Of a DNA stretch of 64,000 nt, positions 24,098 to 36,300 are shown in pieces; position 1 is the first letter of the stretch, and each line of letters starts with the position of its first letter. This DNA comes from Thozetella sp. PMI_491 (lineage: Eukaryota > Ascomycota > Sordariomycetes > Chaetosphaeriales > Chaetosphaeriaceae). The notes beneath the pieces were generated by a model. The model had not been told where the DNA came from and searched no databases. It saw only the letters and a list, made by a program, of their open reading frames with translations. A program made the translations under genes and the position numbers. Location of the stretch: NCBI GenBank assembly GCA_021432635.1, contig MU270041.1, forward strand, positions 591,523 to 655,522. The letters are read 5' to 3'.

Positions 24098-25854
24098 ATG
24101 GCGCCGCAAGTAAGACACGACGTTCACAGGTGAGCACCCTGGAGGGCCCTCAGAAGTGACAAGGATGCAAGAGCGCAGTGGCTAAGGCACGACACAGTCA
24201 CGCCCGTGAAGAAGGGGTCCCGGGCACGGTGAACCTGAAAGCCCGAGAGGGTGAAGAGACGCACTATGGCCAGGCCCTCTTTCCGGTGCCGTCGGCAGAC
24301 CCCAATGATCCCCTACAGGTATGTCGCCTTCATGTCTCGAATCATTGCCCCGCCGTGGTGCCCGCCATGAGCTAATTTGTCCCCCGTCAGTGGCCGGCCT
24401 ACAAGAAGAACATGATCCTGCTGTGTTGCGCCCTGTTCTCCTTCCTGGGCAACACAGCCCTCCTCGGCCCGTCCGTTTACATCGGCATCTTCTCCAAGCA
24501 GTTCGGCGTCGACCCTAACACGGCCGCCGGACTGATCAACTACCCCAACCTTGCCTTCGGCTTTGGAAGCCTCGTCCTCGTTCCCCTGTACCGCAAGATC
24601 GGCCGCCGTCCCGTCATGCTGCTCTCCATGATCTTCTACTCGGCCGGTCTAATCGGCGCCTCGCAGGCGACTACATACTCGGGCCTTATGGGCGCACGTG
24701 TGGTGCACGCCTTCGGGTCCGGTGTGTGCGAGGCCCTGCCCGTGCAGCTCGTGAACGATGTCTTCTTCCTGCACGAGCGCGGCAAGAAGATCGGATGGTA
24801 CACCACCGCGCTCTGCCTCGGCGCCACCGGGCCTCTCTACGCCGGCTACATGCTAGCAGGCGGCTATTCGTGGAACCTCTTCTTCTATGTCGAGTTCGCC
24901 TTCTCGATCGGATTGCTCGTCCTGGCCTTCTTCTTCGTCGAGGAGTCACGGTACAAGCGTGTCTTCCCCTCATCTCCATCCGAAGCCCCGTCGTCTGTGT
25001 CGGACGCCAAGGTCCACGCTGAGACCAAAGAAGAAGTCTCGGACCGGGAGAACGGGTCGACAAATATCCCTCCACGCAAGTCGTTCGCGCAACAACTCAA
25101 GGTCTGGAGCTCCATCGACCACGAAGAGCCCTTCTTCCTTACTATGGTCCGTGCCTTCACGTACCTCGCCGTTCCGTCCACCTTCTGGGTCATCACCACC
25201 TACGGTCTGTACATCGGCCTCTGCGGCCTGACCTTCAACTTCGTCTTCCCCATCAAGATAGTCGCCCCTCCGTACAGCTGGGGCGAGAATACCTCGGGCC
25301 TTCACGCGGTGGCCACCATTCTCGGCTACTTGCTGGCACTGCCGCTGCTACCCGCCTCTGACCGCCTGGCAGCCCACCTCACCAAGAAGAACGACGGCAT
25401 CCGCGAGGCTGAGATGCGTCTCGGCGTACTCTTTCCCGCTATGATTATCGCACCCGCCGGACTCATCCTGTTCGGCTTCACGGCCGAGCAAAATCTGCAC
25501 TGGATGGGCTACATGGTGTCCATCGCTATGACCCAGTGGGCTGCATACTTCTACTTCACCGTCACGCTTGCATACGCTGTCGACAGTTACACTAGCAACC
25601 TGTCCGAGATGCTCATCATCATGAACCTCGGAAAGCAGGCCATCTCCTTCGGCTTAGGGCTCGAGGTGCTGGACTGGATCCTGCAGGATGGTTATACCAA
25701 GGTCGTCTCCGGTATCTTCACCGGTGTCCTGCTGGTCAACAATCTGGCCGTGATTCTTTTCATGATATTTGGCAAGAGGATTCGGGTGGCAACGTCGAAG
25801 ACATGGCTAGCCTCCATCCACGCGAGGAGTGCTGTCACAGGAGAGTCGCACTAA
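24098..25854 (+). CDS. DHA1-type MFS transporter
   Basis: Twelve-helix drug:H+ antiporter-1 type MFS protein. Exons 24098-24129, 24198-24318 and 24391-25854 give 538 residues, with introns of 68 and 72 nt. The N-terminus reads MAPQVRHDVHSHAREE and leads to PSADPNDPLQWPAYKKN, the DP.NP..W.pekK-like entry block of the family, rebuilt exactly across intron 2. LVPLYRKIGRRPVML is MFS motif A in loop 2-3, and GARVVHAFGSGVCEALP is the helix 4 block with the conserved Arg. The central loop (about 228-285) is Ser/Glu/Lys-rich, followed by KVWSSIDHEEPFF. Substrate is unknown; related fungal proteins export or import polyamines, drugs or small metabolites. No biosynthetic cluster surrounds it. Confidence 0.88.
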
Positions 25855-26531
25855 GTGCAAGAGTAGATTCGAGAGAAGAGGGGGACTGGGGGGACTGGGC
25901 GATGCCGCAGTGTTGCAGCAGCCAGTAATTTGCCCAAAGCCTTTACTGTATTCCCGTGGGCGGCTATCCAGATATCTGGTGATGTTAAAGAATCAGTGAT
26001 CTACATATAAGGCAGCCCGGCCAGCCGGTAAGCCGGGAGCTTGATGAATGACAATATACGGATATTAAGCCAGTCGTCTAATCGCAAGCCACATTTGTCA
26101 TATCGGCAAAACTAGCCAGGGTCCTGATATTACATTGCTCGGAGCAGTCTGGGCATGGGTATCATATACGATGGGTGATAATATTCTGGATCAAGCGGCA
26201 AAACGAGTAACAAGTAATAGGAGAAAGAGTGAGAGGAACCCGGGATTGTGAAGTGCATCGGTGGGCGTGGTATTGTAGCGTGGCTTGTTATGCTTCCTCA
26301 TGGCACGCATAGTCCATTACGGTTAGGTGATATTGCTTTTCTATTAGATTATCACCGATCATACAGGTCTTGTTTTATTCGTAAAACGGGGGGCTTTTGT
26401 GCCTCTCCCTGTGGGTCAGGGGAAAAGTAAATATTTCCACTCCATTTGTCTAGAATCTTTTCCGTTAGAATGATTCCTACTCTCCAGCAATAACTTCTGA
26501 GGGAGTGTCTGAAATTAAAGGTTCATTACTG
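25855..26531. other. Convergent intergenic spacer, AT-richer
   Basis: About 680 bases between two gene 3' ends. Composition is AT-richer than the neighbours, particularly 26000-26530. No gene or repeat boundary recognised. Confidence 0.4.
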
Positions 26532-28967
26532 TTATGCATCGTTAGTCTTGTTCTGATTGTGAGGATGAACTGGTTGGAAACCTACAATTTCAATCCAGCG
26601 CGCCATCCACTTCTCGACAGTTGCCTTGGCCTCATCCACGAGCCCAAGTTCGAGAAGCAGCTGCACACTTCCCCGAATGCCGGACTCCAGCGCGGAGGCG
26701 ATCCAGGCGTGTGTGTAGCTGGTGTGCTCCCCGACGAAGATCATCTAGGAGGTCAGTTAGCAAGTAGTCATCTACATGTTGACGCCTGCGGACTTACGTT
26801 GTTGTGCGTCTTGAAGTACTCCGGGAGATACAACTGGTGCTGTCCAATACTGGGGCTGGCCCAGCTAGCCTTCTCGTAAGGATCCAGGACCCAGCATCGC
26901 CGGTTGTAGTTACCCGTGTACTGCTCGCGTGCTACGTCACCGTGGATCTCGATCATGGCGTTGAGCACGTACTGGACGTGCTCCGACTCGCTGGTCGAGG
27001 CCCAATGCTCGCCCCAGCCACCCCCCGAGATGTACGAGCCCAGCATGGTGGCTGGTCCAGTCCCGTTGATGTTGTACGATGGGTAACAGATGCTGCCGAT
27101 GCCCGGAATGTCCGAGTTAGTCGAGCACGAACCGTAGATGGGGTTCTCGTAATGCTCCCAGAAGCGGGTCTTGAATTCGAGCGCCACCTTGCATGCCGGG
27201 GTGTACGGGACATTGGTGATGGCGTTCGAGATGGTCGTATCAAGACCTATTCAGAGTTAATTGATGTCATCTGGTGGCAAATTCCCAACACTCAACCCGG
27301 GAGACGTACCTGGCATCCTCCATCGCTTCATTACGCTAAAGGGCACGGCCAGGACGACGTAGTCGTGGGTCGAGTTGGTGAATTCTTCCGTGAAGCTGGT
27401 CCGTGACTGGAGAGTCACCTTCTTGGAGCAGCTGGAATACTTGATGCGCTCGATGGACCGGTTCATGGTAGTCACACTGTCCACCAGGGGATGGAACGAA
27501 AGTGGAAGGCGGTTCAGGCCTGAATACGTTAGCACTTCTGTGTTCCGCAACGCTATGCACCGTTTCATGACACAGTACCTCCATCAATGGTCCTCCACGT
27601 CGTGGAAGAGAAATACATCCCTTCGTAAAGCTGGAATTAAGTAAGCACAGAGACCAATGCCATCTGAGTAGCAGACACTTACATCATCCCAGAATGAGTT
27701 GCCCTTTGCCGTTCCAGCGATCACGTCCGTGTCGTTCAGGTTGGCCTTGAGGTAGTTGACCATGAATGCAAACTCGCTAAGTCCGAGGTGAGCCAAGATG
27801 CACACTAAAGGAACCAGCACCAGGATAATCTGCTCACCTCCATTGATCGCCGGGAAGGCCCCCAACACCGCCATCTTTGCTTCGTTAGCCCTTTTGCTTT
27901 CAAAGCCAAAATTCTAGTGATCAAAACGAACCGATGAATGCTCGATGGGCCTTAAACATGTTTTGTGCCATCTTGGCATAGAACTCCTGGCCCGGGAGCG
28001 CAGCATCCACCTCGTCCTGCACCTCTTGGGTCGAGGCATCGAGAGCTTTTGTAATCTTGAGCGACGAGTTTTGCGCGACCTGTGCGAGAGTGGGTGGGAG
28101 ACCGTTGGCCAGCTTGATTCCATCGTGATAGTACAGCCCGTTGGAGTTGGACTGGTACCACGGGATGAAGTCGACGCTCAGGTTCTTGTCATGGTTGTTG
28201 AGCTTGTTCATCTCAGCGGCCAGCTGGAAGACCAGCTGATGGTCCGAGACGTTATACGTCTCATTGCCCAGCGTAATGGTGGTAGGAAACCGCATTGGGC
28301 CCATCTCCTGGTAACTGTAGTCGAAAGGACCCCCGGTAAGGTAGACTGTGTGAACCCGCCCTCCCAGGCGCTGGCCGGCCTCAATGATAGACACGTTGGT
28401 CATGCCCGCTTGAGTGAGACACAGGTAGGTCATGAGGCCAGACATGCCGGCGCCGACGATGGCCACGTTTTTGCTCTTTGCTTTAGCAACATCCACGGCG
28501 CTGAGGTTGGCGCCGGAGAGCAGCTCAACTCCGTCGAACCAGGCCCCCCAAGCGTCGATGCCGGTTGAGTTGTCCATGACGATGCTGTTCTCGTCACGCT
28601 TGGCAAGAGCACGGCGACGCCTCCGGGTGTCGAAGTGCTGCTCCTCACTGCGCCCGAGAAGAGTACCGGATCCGGACCAGACTGAGAGACACCCGCCGGG
28701 CAACGCATCCTCAGGGACGACCCAGACTAGACGGTCGTGGGACGCATCCAAGCTCTTGGCAACCACGTGGTGGCTATCGACCAGCAGGCGGGACGAGCAC
28801 GAACCGTAGGTAACGCTGAGGACACCGTCGACGGGCTCCAGGAACTCCACGTGGATATTGGACAAGCCAGAGTTCGAGCCGGCCCCTGTGCGCAGCTTCA
28901 CCGGCCAGGGGTTGGAGGCGAGGGAGAGCCCTGGCGCGAGGAGCAAGGTAGAGGATGACCACTTCAT
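26532..28967 (-). CDS. Secreted L-amino-acid oxidase (flavin amine oxidase family)
   Basis: FAD enzyme that oxidatively deaminates L-amino acids to keto acids, ammonia and hydrogen peroxide. Seven exons: 28967-27932, 27874-27838, 27776-27683, 27630-27579, 27519-27310, 27246-26798, 26744-26532; 696 residues. A signal peptide is visible at residues 1 to about 18, and a dibasic ALAKRD at 121-125 could be a Kex2 site. The FAD-binding motif is VAIVGAGMSGL (168-178), followed by EAGQRLGGRVHT and EMGPMRFP. Splicing rebuilds GLPGDQWSEFAF, FWDDLYEGMYFSSTTW and TIDGGLNRLPLSFHP, all family blocks. The end contains IFVGEHTSYTHAW, the C-terminal flavin contact. The first intron uses the unusual donor GTTCGT. 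It releases ammonium, so its role fits nitrogen scavenging; peroxide could also be defensive. Confidence 0.93.
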
Positions 28968-30256
28968 CTTGTCAGCTCCGACAGATCTGGGCTATGAGGG
29001 CAGCGACCGAGGGTTAAAGGCCGGAGAGGTGTTTGCCGTTGGCGACCTTGAGACGAGGCAGCAACGACAAGGTCGCCTTATATGGCCAGACCGTCTTCAC
29101 GAGGGCTGTTACCTTAATAATAACAGTGACAGTGCGCATCGTTATCCCATTCCCTCGTATCGGCCGGCTATCGAGCCTCACTCATGCAGGCTCCCTCGGG
29201 GCGGAGCGGTGCCACAAAGGTCCCCGCCGGTCCCGATGGGGCTACTAGTACCCATCGGCACTGCAGGTTCGTGGCGTATGGCCGCCGAACGAGCTGCTCG
29301 TGGTTGTCCATGTAGAAAGACGAGATGCCGTCGTCGTTAAAGACCATTCCCATGCAGTCATCAAGCCCGTAGCCTGCTAGCACACATATTTGATTATTTA
29401 TCTGGCCCGATTAGAGACACCGACGCCTCGAGCGACGGACGCCCTGAGGGAGGCATCAGGCTTGCGCGGCTGATCGGCAGTGGCCCATATCCCGACTCAC
29501 CACCACTGGCTTCGATATGCCCCAGTGCCACCGCCGGCCGGATGAGGGAGGTGAAGCGGGCAGAGATAAGGCACAACGGGCGCTAGCGCTGCCTAGTCCA
29601 ATGCCGCTGGGGGGGGACAAGGGTGGGCTTGACATAGGGCGTTCGTGGCCCCCGTTCTGTGGAGAGGTGGGTCGCGCCCTTGAACCTTAGTCCACCATGT
29701 CATTGATCTTATCTTTTACTCCGGGCGAGATAGCCTAGGTCAGCTTAGATTTACTACGTAATTGAGGTAGAAACGTGGAGGTGGGCAGCGTGAGTGGGTA
29801 GGGGCTATTGGAAAGTACCGGTCGGAGGTCTCCGGGGTGGACCGGGAGGGGTACCCGCCTCCACCGTTATCGCTGTCCCGGGAGCTGCAGAGCTAGGCGC
29901 CGAACAGGACGGATGTTACGTGGTAGGTGAATCTGCGGAGCCGCCTCGGGGCTAGCTTTGCGATGCTTGAGACAGGGCAAAATTCGGCTCGTCCACGAAC
30001 TCTCGCTAGCCTCTACTCTGTAGAGCAGAGAGCATGGCTTGGTGCTGCCGTATAGCCATCGCGATCGGGCAGTAGACCGAGCTCCGCCGAGGACCGAGCG
30101 TACTGCATTCACTACTTAGAGCTTAGAAATCAAGAGCTTGCGCCGTCCGCGATGAGCTGCGCCAAATCCCATACCATACCACAGCCCGGGCATATCTTCT
30201 CGTCGCCGAGATCCGCAATCCGCTCTCCCACCACGCACTAGATATACCGATCCGAA
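28968..30256. other. Divergent intergenic region (oxidase / glutathione transferase)
   Basis: About 1.3 kb shared promoter space. A CTTATC word at 29706-29711 is a possible GATA site. One exon-like island on the minus strand (29247-29373) is listed separately. Otherwise no gene was recognised. Confidence 0.4.
29247..29373 (-). pseudogene. Isolated exon-like island of unknown family
   Basis: On the minus strand, an acceptor-like GTGTGCTAGCAG is followed by an open frame reading GLDDCMGMVFNDDGISSF and DNHEQLVRRPYATN. This has natural-protein composition, unlike the surrounding frames, but no matching upstream or downstream exon was found and the frame runs into ordinary intergenic sequence. 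I do not recognise the family. It may be a gene relic or chance. Confidence 0.2.
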
Positions 30257-31401
30257 ATGACTTCTGCCAGCATCCCCCCTCGTGCGGTTCGCGGCCCCTC
30301 CTCCTATTTCGAGAAGACCGGGCGACTGACTCGCTAGCTGCTGCCACAGTCGCATCCCCAGGGAAATGGTGCTTTCAAGCGAGAGGAGAGCTCCTTTCGG
30401 AGCTGGATCACCAGTGACCCTAGTTCGCGATTTCCTGCGGAGAAGGGTAGATACGCCCTCTATCTTTCGGCGGCATGCCCGTGGGTAAGTATCCCGTTGG
30501 TGCACCACGCGCGAGCCCGGACGACGTGGGCTGACCACCCAATCAGTCGCATCGGACCGTCATTGTGCGGGCCTTGAAGCGGCTGGAGGGCATCGTGGAT
30601 TTCTACAGCTGCCACCTAGGCATGGGCCCGCAGGGTTGGTACTTTAGCGGCGAGGACCCGTCACTGCCAGCTGACCCTCTGTATGGCTTCCACACCATCC
30701 GAGAGCTGTATGAGAAGGCCGAGCCCGGCTACAAAGGGCGCGTCACCGTCCCGGTGCTCTGGGACAAGAAAACGCACGCTCTGGTGAACAACGAGTCGAG
30801 CGAGATCATCCGCATGTTCTACACCGAATTCGACCATCTGCTCCCCGAGGAGGACCGTGAGGCTAACCGACCGGGCGGTGGCCTGTACCCTGCGGATCTG
30901 CGGCCGGAGATCGATGAGATGAACGAATGGGTCTACCACACCATCAACAATGGCGTCTACAAGACGGGCTTCGCGGCCAACCAGGAGCAGTACGACAAGA
31001 ATGTCTACCCACTGTTCGAGTCCTTGGACAGGCTCGAGCGTCACCTGTCGGAGCCAGCCCACCAACCCTTTCTTTTCGGGAAGAGCGTCACCGAGGCTGA
31101 TATCCGCCTCTACGTGACGCTAATCCGCTTCGACCTTGCCTATGTGCCAGTCTTCCTATGCAACCTGAAGACGGTGCGGCACGACTACCCGAACCTGTAC
31201 CTGTGGCTTCGGAGGCTGTATTGGGACCAAGGAGACGCCACGCACGGCGCCTTCTACCGGACTACCGAGTCGATCTTAGACAAGTTCGGCGCCGGATATG
31301 CCGAGGCCCGGGTCCGGATGCTAGGCGGTCCTCTGATTGTCCCAAGGGGTCCGGCGGTACTGATTGACCCTCTAAAGGAGGAAGAGAAGATGGGCAACTG
31401 A
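30257..31401 (+). CDS. Omega-class glutathione transferase / glutathionyl-hydroquinone reductase
   Basis: Ecm4/Gto-like enzyme that uses an N-terminal catalytic cysteine to reduce glutathionyl-hydroquinones or mixed disulfides with glutathione. Firm exons are 30350-30484 and 30547-31401 (62 nt intron). They give [14 protein letters not shown], then [18 protein letters not shown] joined to [15 protein letters not shown]. The cysteine of ACPW is the predicted nucleophile. [25 protein letters not shown] is the glutathione-binding strand with its Val-Pro and Glu-Ser. [23 protein letters not shown] is the conserved helical-domain block. The usual residue after CPW is Ala; here it is Ser. The first exon is uncertain: ATG at 30257 with donor GTTCGC near 30287 gives an in-frame join. 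The substrate is unknown. Confidence 0.85.
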
Positions 31402-33395
31402 GCTGTACATGCGCATCACAGGCAGCTTTTTCGCTTTCCAAAGAAAAGGGGGAGAAGAATGTTCCAGATTTCCTTTGCTTGCATCACGGCGCTTCCGGAG
31501 GGCTAGCTCGGGCGCCGGAGGGAATGGCGCGGGGGAGGCCCGAGCGATTCGAAAGCTCCGGGCCGCACTAGTGCCGGCAGACGGTCAATGTCCGGTAGCA
31601 GGCGGTGGTTTTCTGGGCTTGGGTGTCGGCAGCTTGGCAGGTCCGATCGTAGGCCGGACAAAGGTAGTTGTAGGATATGCATCGCAAGGCAGACTGAGGC
31701 AGAAACGGCTTGCGGGCCTTTGAGGCGGCTCAAGTCCTCTAGCCAGCCCCGTTGCACGGCTTGTTACGGGCCCGTACAGCTCCTGTTCTTCCCCGCTACC
31801 AGCTCGTGACACCCATCCTGCGCCTGATCATCTGCCTAGCGCGCGTGGCGTCCAAACCTTGAGCTCGCTGAGCGATGCACGAGTGGAACCCGCACACGAC
31901 GGCCTTCCGTCTCTGCTGCAGCCTACCTCGGCCCCAACATTCGAACCGCACGACAGCGCTCGTTTGCTGCGTCGGCGGCAGGAATGATACTGAGTGCTAT
32001 TCCCAGCCCGCCCCCTTTTTTTTCCCGCTCCTCGTGCTCGCCGAGTCCGCCGTGATCCAAGCTCCCGAATCCTTTGGGGATCGCTGCGGCGCTCTCCGTT
32101 CGTGCCACACACCTCCGCCGACTGCACGAGGCGAGGCTCCGTTTGCCGTGACTTAGCGCCTGCCTTGCGACGCCAACCTTTCCCCAAGACGTATGCGGAC
32201 CGGCCCCGCCGTTGCCTATTGCGAACCTCACTTCGGTGTCGAATTGGCACTCGTCCGAAGGTACGGCAAGGCATCTTACTCAGTCATCATTCCTCGGTCT
32301 TCAGGCGGACTCACCCGCCGAATAATCCCCCCGCCCCAGCTGTAGCCGCCCTTCGTCTCAGCCGCTGACCAGGAGCTCAGCTGCGCGCACCTTTCGGGCC
32401 AGAGACCTCAGCTATTGCAAGGACGACGAGGTTGAAGAGCGGGATAGCAGACAAACTTCTTTTGCGGTGCTTGCGTCGGGCATTTTCTCCCGAGGACCGG
32501 CGCCGTGTGCCGCAAGTTCGCAATTGCCTCGGAGCGATCGGGAGAGACCCTCACGACGGCGAGCGGCACCGACCAAGAAAGGCCGCACGACAGCAGCTGC
32601 GCTGGACCGCTGGCCGCCATCACATTTGCTGGCCCATCCACCGAGAAAAGTCGTAGCCCGAGGTCCGTAGCGCCTGTTCTGGCGGCGATGCGTGCGCAGG
32701 GCCTGAATGACTGACGAGAAACAGAGCGTGAGGAGCACGAGATTCAAAACTGCAGTTTGCCTGCTCTCGGGTTTGAATGAATTCGCACTTTCGTGCGCCC
32801 GCCTGCACCAGGACCTCGACGGACAGAGGCATCTCCGCACTCTGAAAATCGGTCTCGCTGTCTGGCGCTGGCGTGTATTCTCAAATATCAACTCATCCAC
32901 GCGTGGCACTGCTCTTGGGCGAGAATCCGCACGAAGCACGCTAGGTTGGCAGGTAAGGCGGTCGGTCTCTTGGCCCGCAGACGCTGGTTCTGGGTTCACC
33001 CAATGCGTGGGGTTTGCAAATCTTCCTGGACGCTCTTTCCCAGGTGACTGGAATATTTCAGCACGACCGCTATCTATTCTTCCGAGGGAGAGGTAAACGC
33101 CCACCTTACCTAGTAGCTAACCCTCCTTTCATTCCACCTCATCATCCTCAGAACAGCAGCTCTCCCTTCCTTCCTTCCGGTCGGCCGGACGCACGCCTTC
33201 TATCGGGAAGGCTTGCCCAGCTCAGCGAGTGATACCTCGGCTCCCTATCAAGGTAAACAAAGTACCTATGCCAGCAACCGCCGGCTCTAGACTTTGGAAG
33301 ACTCCAGAGAAAAGTTGCCACCGCAAGCGTGTGCTAGGAACCGCATCTTTCGGGACCGATCCAAAAGTTTCGGAACCCCGTACCCCATCGCCGCC
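31402..33395. other. Intergenic region upstream of the large E2 gene
   Basis: About 2 kb. Open frames on both strands overlap and are Arg/Ser/Pro-rich, so they look like noncoding shadow. The right part should hold the E2 gene promoter and leader. No gene recognised. Confidence 0.4.
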
Positions 33396-36300
33396 ATGCA
33401 GCCTCTCAGAGAGAAACTGAACTCTTCCTTTCACAAGCTAGGCGACAAGCTCAAGCGCGTCCGCAGCAGCGAGGCCATCGATGCCGCTGCCGACAGCAAA
33501 GCGAAGCAACCGAGAACAGTGCGTAACCCGACATCCTATAGTCATCTTGTTTTGAACCCGGCTCTCCAGCAGAAAACTCTGCCGCCCCTCCATCCCGCCG
33601 ACAGCCCGACAGCGACTTTGACGAGCGGCTCACAGTCCGTCACTCCGTCTCTGAAATCCATCAGCCCGGATCCCAAGCCTACCGGGAGCGCGGGCAACCC
33701 CATTGGTACGTTACTTCTTGATTTCATTCTATTTTGCTTCTTCCTTTGCTACCATTCTCTTGTCTTTATTTCCGTGTTCAGGTTTGAGCGGGACGGTCTC
33801 AGATCAAACTTAGCAGACAAGCCCCGAAAGACTCACTTGCTTTCCAGATTTGACGAGCTCCCCACTGAACTCGAGCATAATCGATTTAGCATACTCATCA
33901 ACGCCGTCTATGTCTTCCGCCACGACTGCCACTTTCGACGGAGAGAATGCCGGAGGATTGCTGCATTTTCAAGATCCGATGGATCAAGTTCGCGAGGATT
34001 CGAAGCTCGCTTGGGCCTTGCAGTGCGAGTTGAACCGCGAGTCGGAGCAACTGAGCCCGACGCTAGCCCCCGACGACACCGTATTTGATGTCGACCTCCA
34101 TCACTATCTCATCGGCCTCACCCAGAAGAAGTGCTCGAAGTGCCGTACCAAGGTGTCCATCTTTGGCGAGCACAACACTGCACGCATCAAATCGATGCTC
34201 ATTGACGAGGGTGTCCTCCATCCCTACGTCCAGTGTAAGAAATGCAAGGGCTGGATCTGCATGGGCTGCGCGGCCTACAGCGATCGGCAGATTCCCCCCT
34301 ACGTCAACTCCAGATCCGGAGACGGATTCAAGGTCGTGTGGTGCTGCGCACACTCCAGGCTCTTTCTCATCTGGTCTACGGCCTGTGGTCCGGATTACAA
34401 AAGACTGCTGCCGAAGCCGCAAGGATCGATGTCAAGCGCATCGGGATCTTCGTTGAGGTACCGGCTGCGTAGTCATTCCAGGAACCCAAAGAGCGACAGC
34501 CCAATCACCCAAGAGAAAGGAATCCTTGGCGCCCCGAACACAGCACCTGCCGAGGACACTAACAAGGTGACGCCGGGAAGCACCGCCGCGGTGAAGGCCA
34601 CCGGTCGTCTGGATTCGTTGCTTCCCAAGGGGACCGGTTATGGTGGCCATGGAGATTCCGTGGGCTGGTACCAAAAGAAGGCCAAGGGCTCCGCCACGAC
34701 AAGCAAGCCACCTCCCACAAACCACAAGAAGGACCAGGACAAGCAGATGCAAAACTATCTGTGCGTCTACTTTCAGGCCATGAATCTTCTCTTGCCCTCC
34801 TGGACAGGCATTAAAAGCACTTCATTCGATTTCTCCAACGAAGTGAGCGGGCTTGTCTCGTCGATGCTCTCGCGAAGCCCGCTGCTACCCAAGGTCTCCG
34901 AGGTTCTCCGCAATGACTCGGTGGATGAACTTGCGGAACAAACAGCTCTCTACAACAGCATTCTCGACTTTATCGAACGTATGGGTGACCATCCCAGCAC
35001 GTTCCCGCTCCTCTATAGGGACCTATGTCTTTATCGCCACGAGGACCAGCTCGTCCACATTTCCTTTGAGCCCAATCGACTAGTAGGGGAAATTTCTGCT
35101 GGATTTGAGAGATCCCAGGCCATTCTCAGTATCCTCGGAAATCTCGCCTCGCACTGCCAGCATTTTGTTCAGGCGTCCGCGGCCCATCTGGGAGAGTTTG
35201 AGACCGAGGAAGAGCAGCAGGCTCTCGTATTGGCACGTCGGATCGTACAAGCCCACGATGTGCTTGACACCAACCGACGCGCAATCGCAAGTGAAGAGGC
35301 ACCAGCTCGTGGCACGGCTCAGCCGCGTCTCTCGGGAGACGATGAAGGGACTCAAATGCTTACGGAGGAGACGGATCAGAAAGGCAACATCGACGGTGCG
35401 CACCAGCCACTGGATCAATGGCATCGACTGCACAGCGTAGAAGAAGTCTCGGACGAACGAATGCTGGAGACTCACAGTTACGCCAAGTCTGCGACGCAGA
35501 TGAGCAGTGAGGGCCAGAAGCTAGGACGCATGAAGAAGCTAGTAACACAGGTCTCCGGCTTGAGAACCTCGCTGCCCGACGGCATCTATGTGCGTCACTG
35601 CAGCAGCCGGCTCGACGTGATGAAGGTCTTGATCACCGGACCGGAAGGAACCCCTTATGAGAATGGGCTATTTGAATTCGACCTGTTCTGCCCCGCTACT
35701 TTCCCTAACCAGCCGCCCCGGATGCAATTCCGTACTACGGGTGCAGGGACTGTGAGATTCAATCCGAACCTCTATCAATGCGGTAAAGGTATGTGAAGCT
35801 AGACGTTGTCTTCTAAAGTACGAGTCTAATCATTCGATTACTGTGCAGTGTGCCTTTCTCTCCTAGGAACATGGAGTGGCCAGAAATGGACCGAGCAATC
35901 GACGATTCTGCAGATATTGGTGTCCATTCAGGGTAAGTCGTGACGTGTGTACACATGACTCTCAAGAACCAAAGCCTAACTACCGTTTTTGCAGCCATGA
36001 TATTCAACGATAAGCCTTGGTACAATGAGCCCGGCCGAGAGCGAACTCCCGACGAGGCTGCGTCTCAGCGGTACAACTCCCAGGTTCAAGGTTGGACCTT
36101 GCAGCACGCCATCCTTTACTGGATCGAGAAGCGTCTCTCTCAGCCGAAAAGTATAAATGGAATCGTCGCTGGTGGGCGGCCTCCGGCAAGCAAGCCAGTG
36201 AGTGGGAATAAAAGTGGCATGTCGAGCGCCGCGGCGAAGAAGCCACAAGTTGGACCGCTGGCAGCGGTTCCGAATGTACACTACACGTTCGGGACCATTC

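Noticed and set aside
24686-25075. Arg-rich minus-strand frame
   Set aside because: Shadow of the DHA1 transporter.
30380-30430. TTTCGGAGCTGGATCACCAG looks like an RNA-gene end
   Set aside because: It is coding sequence of the glutathione transferase (FRSWITSD), not an rRNA or tRNA fragment.
32980-33010. GGGTTCACCC resembles a tRNA T-arm
   Set aside because: No D-arm or anticodon arm upstream at the right distance and no acceptor stem.
32412-33104. 230-codon minus-strand frame upstream of the E2 gene
   Set aside because: Arg/Ser-rich, no motif, overlapped by several opposing frames, and lies in the presumed promoter/leader of the E2 gene.
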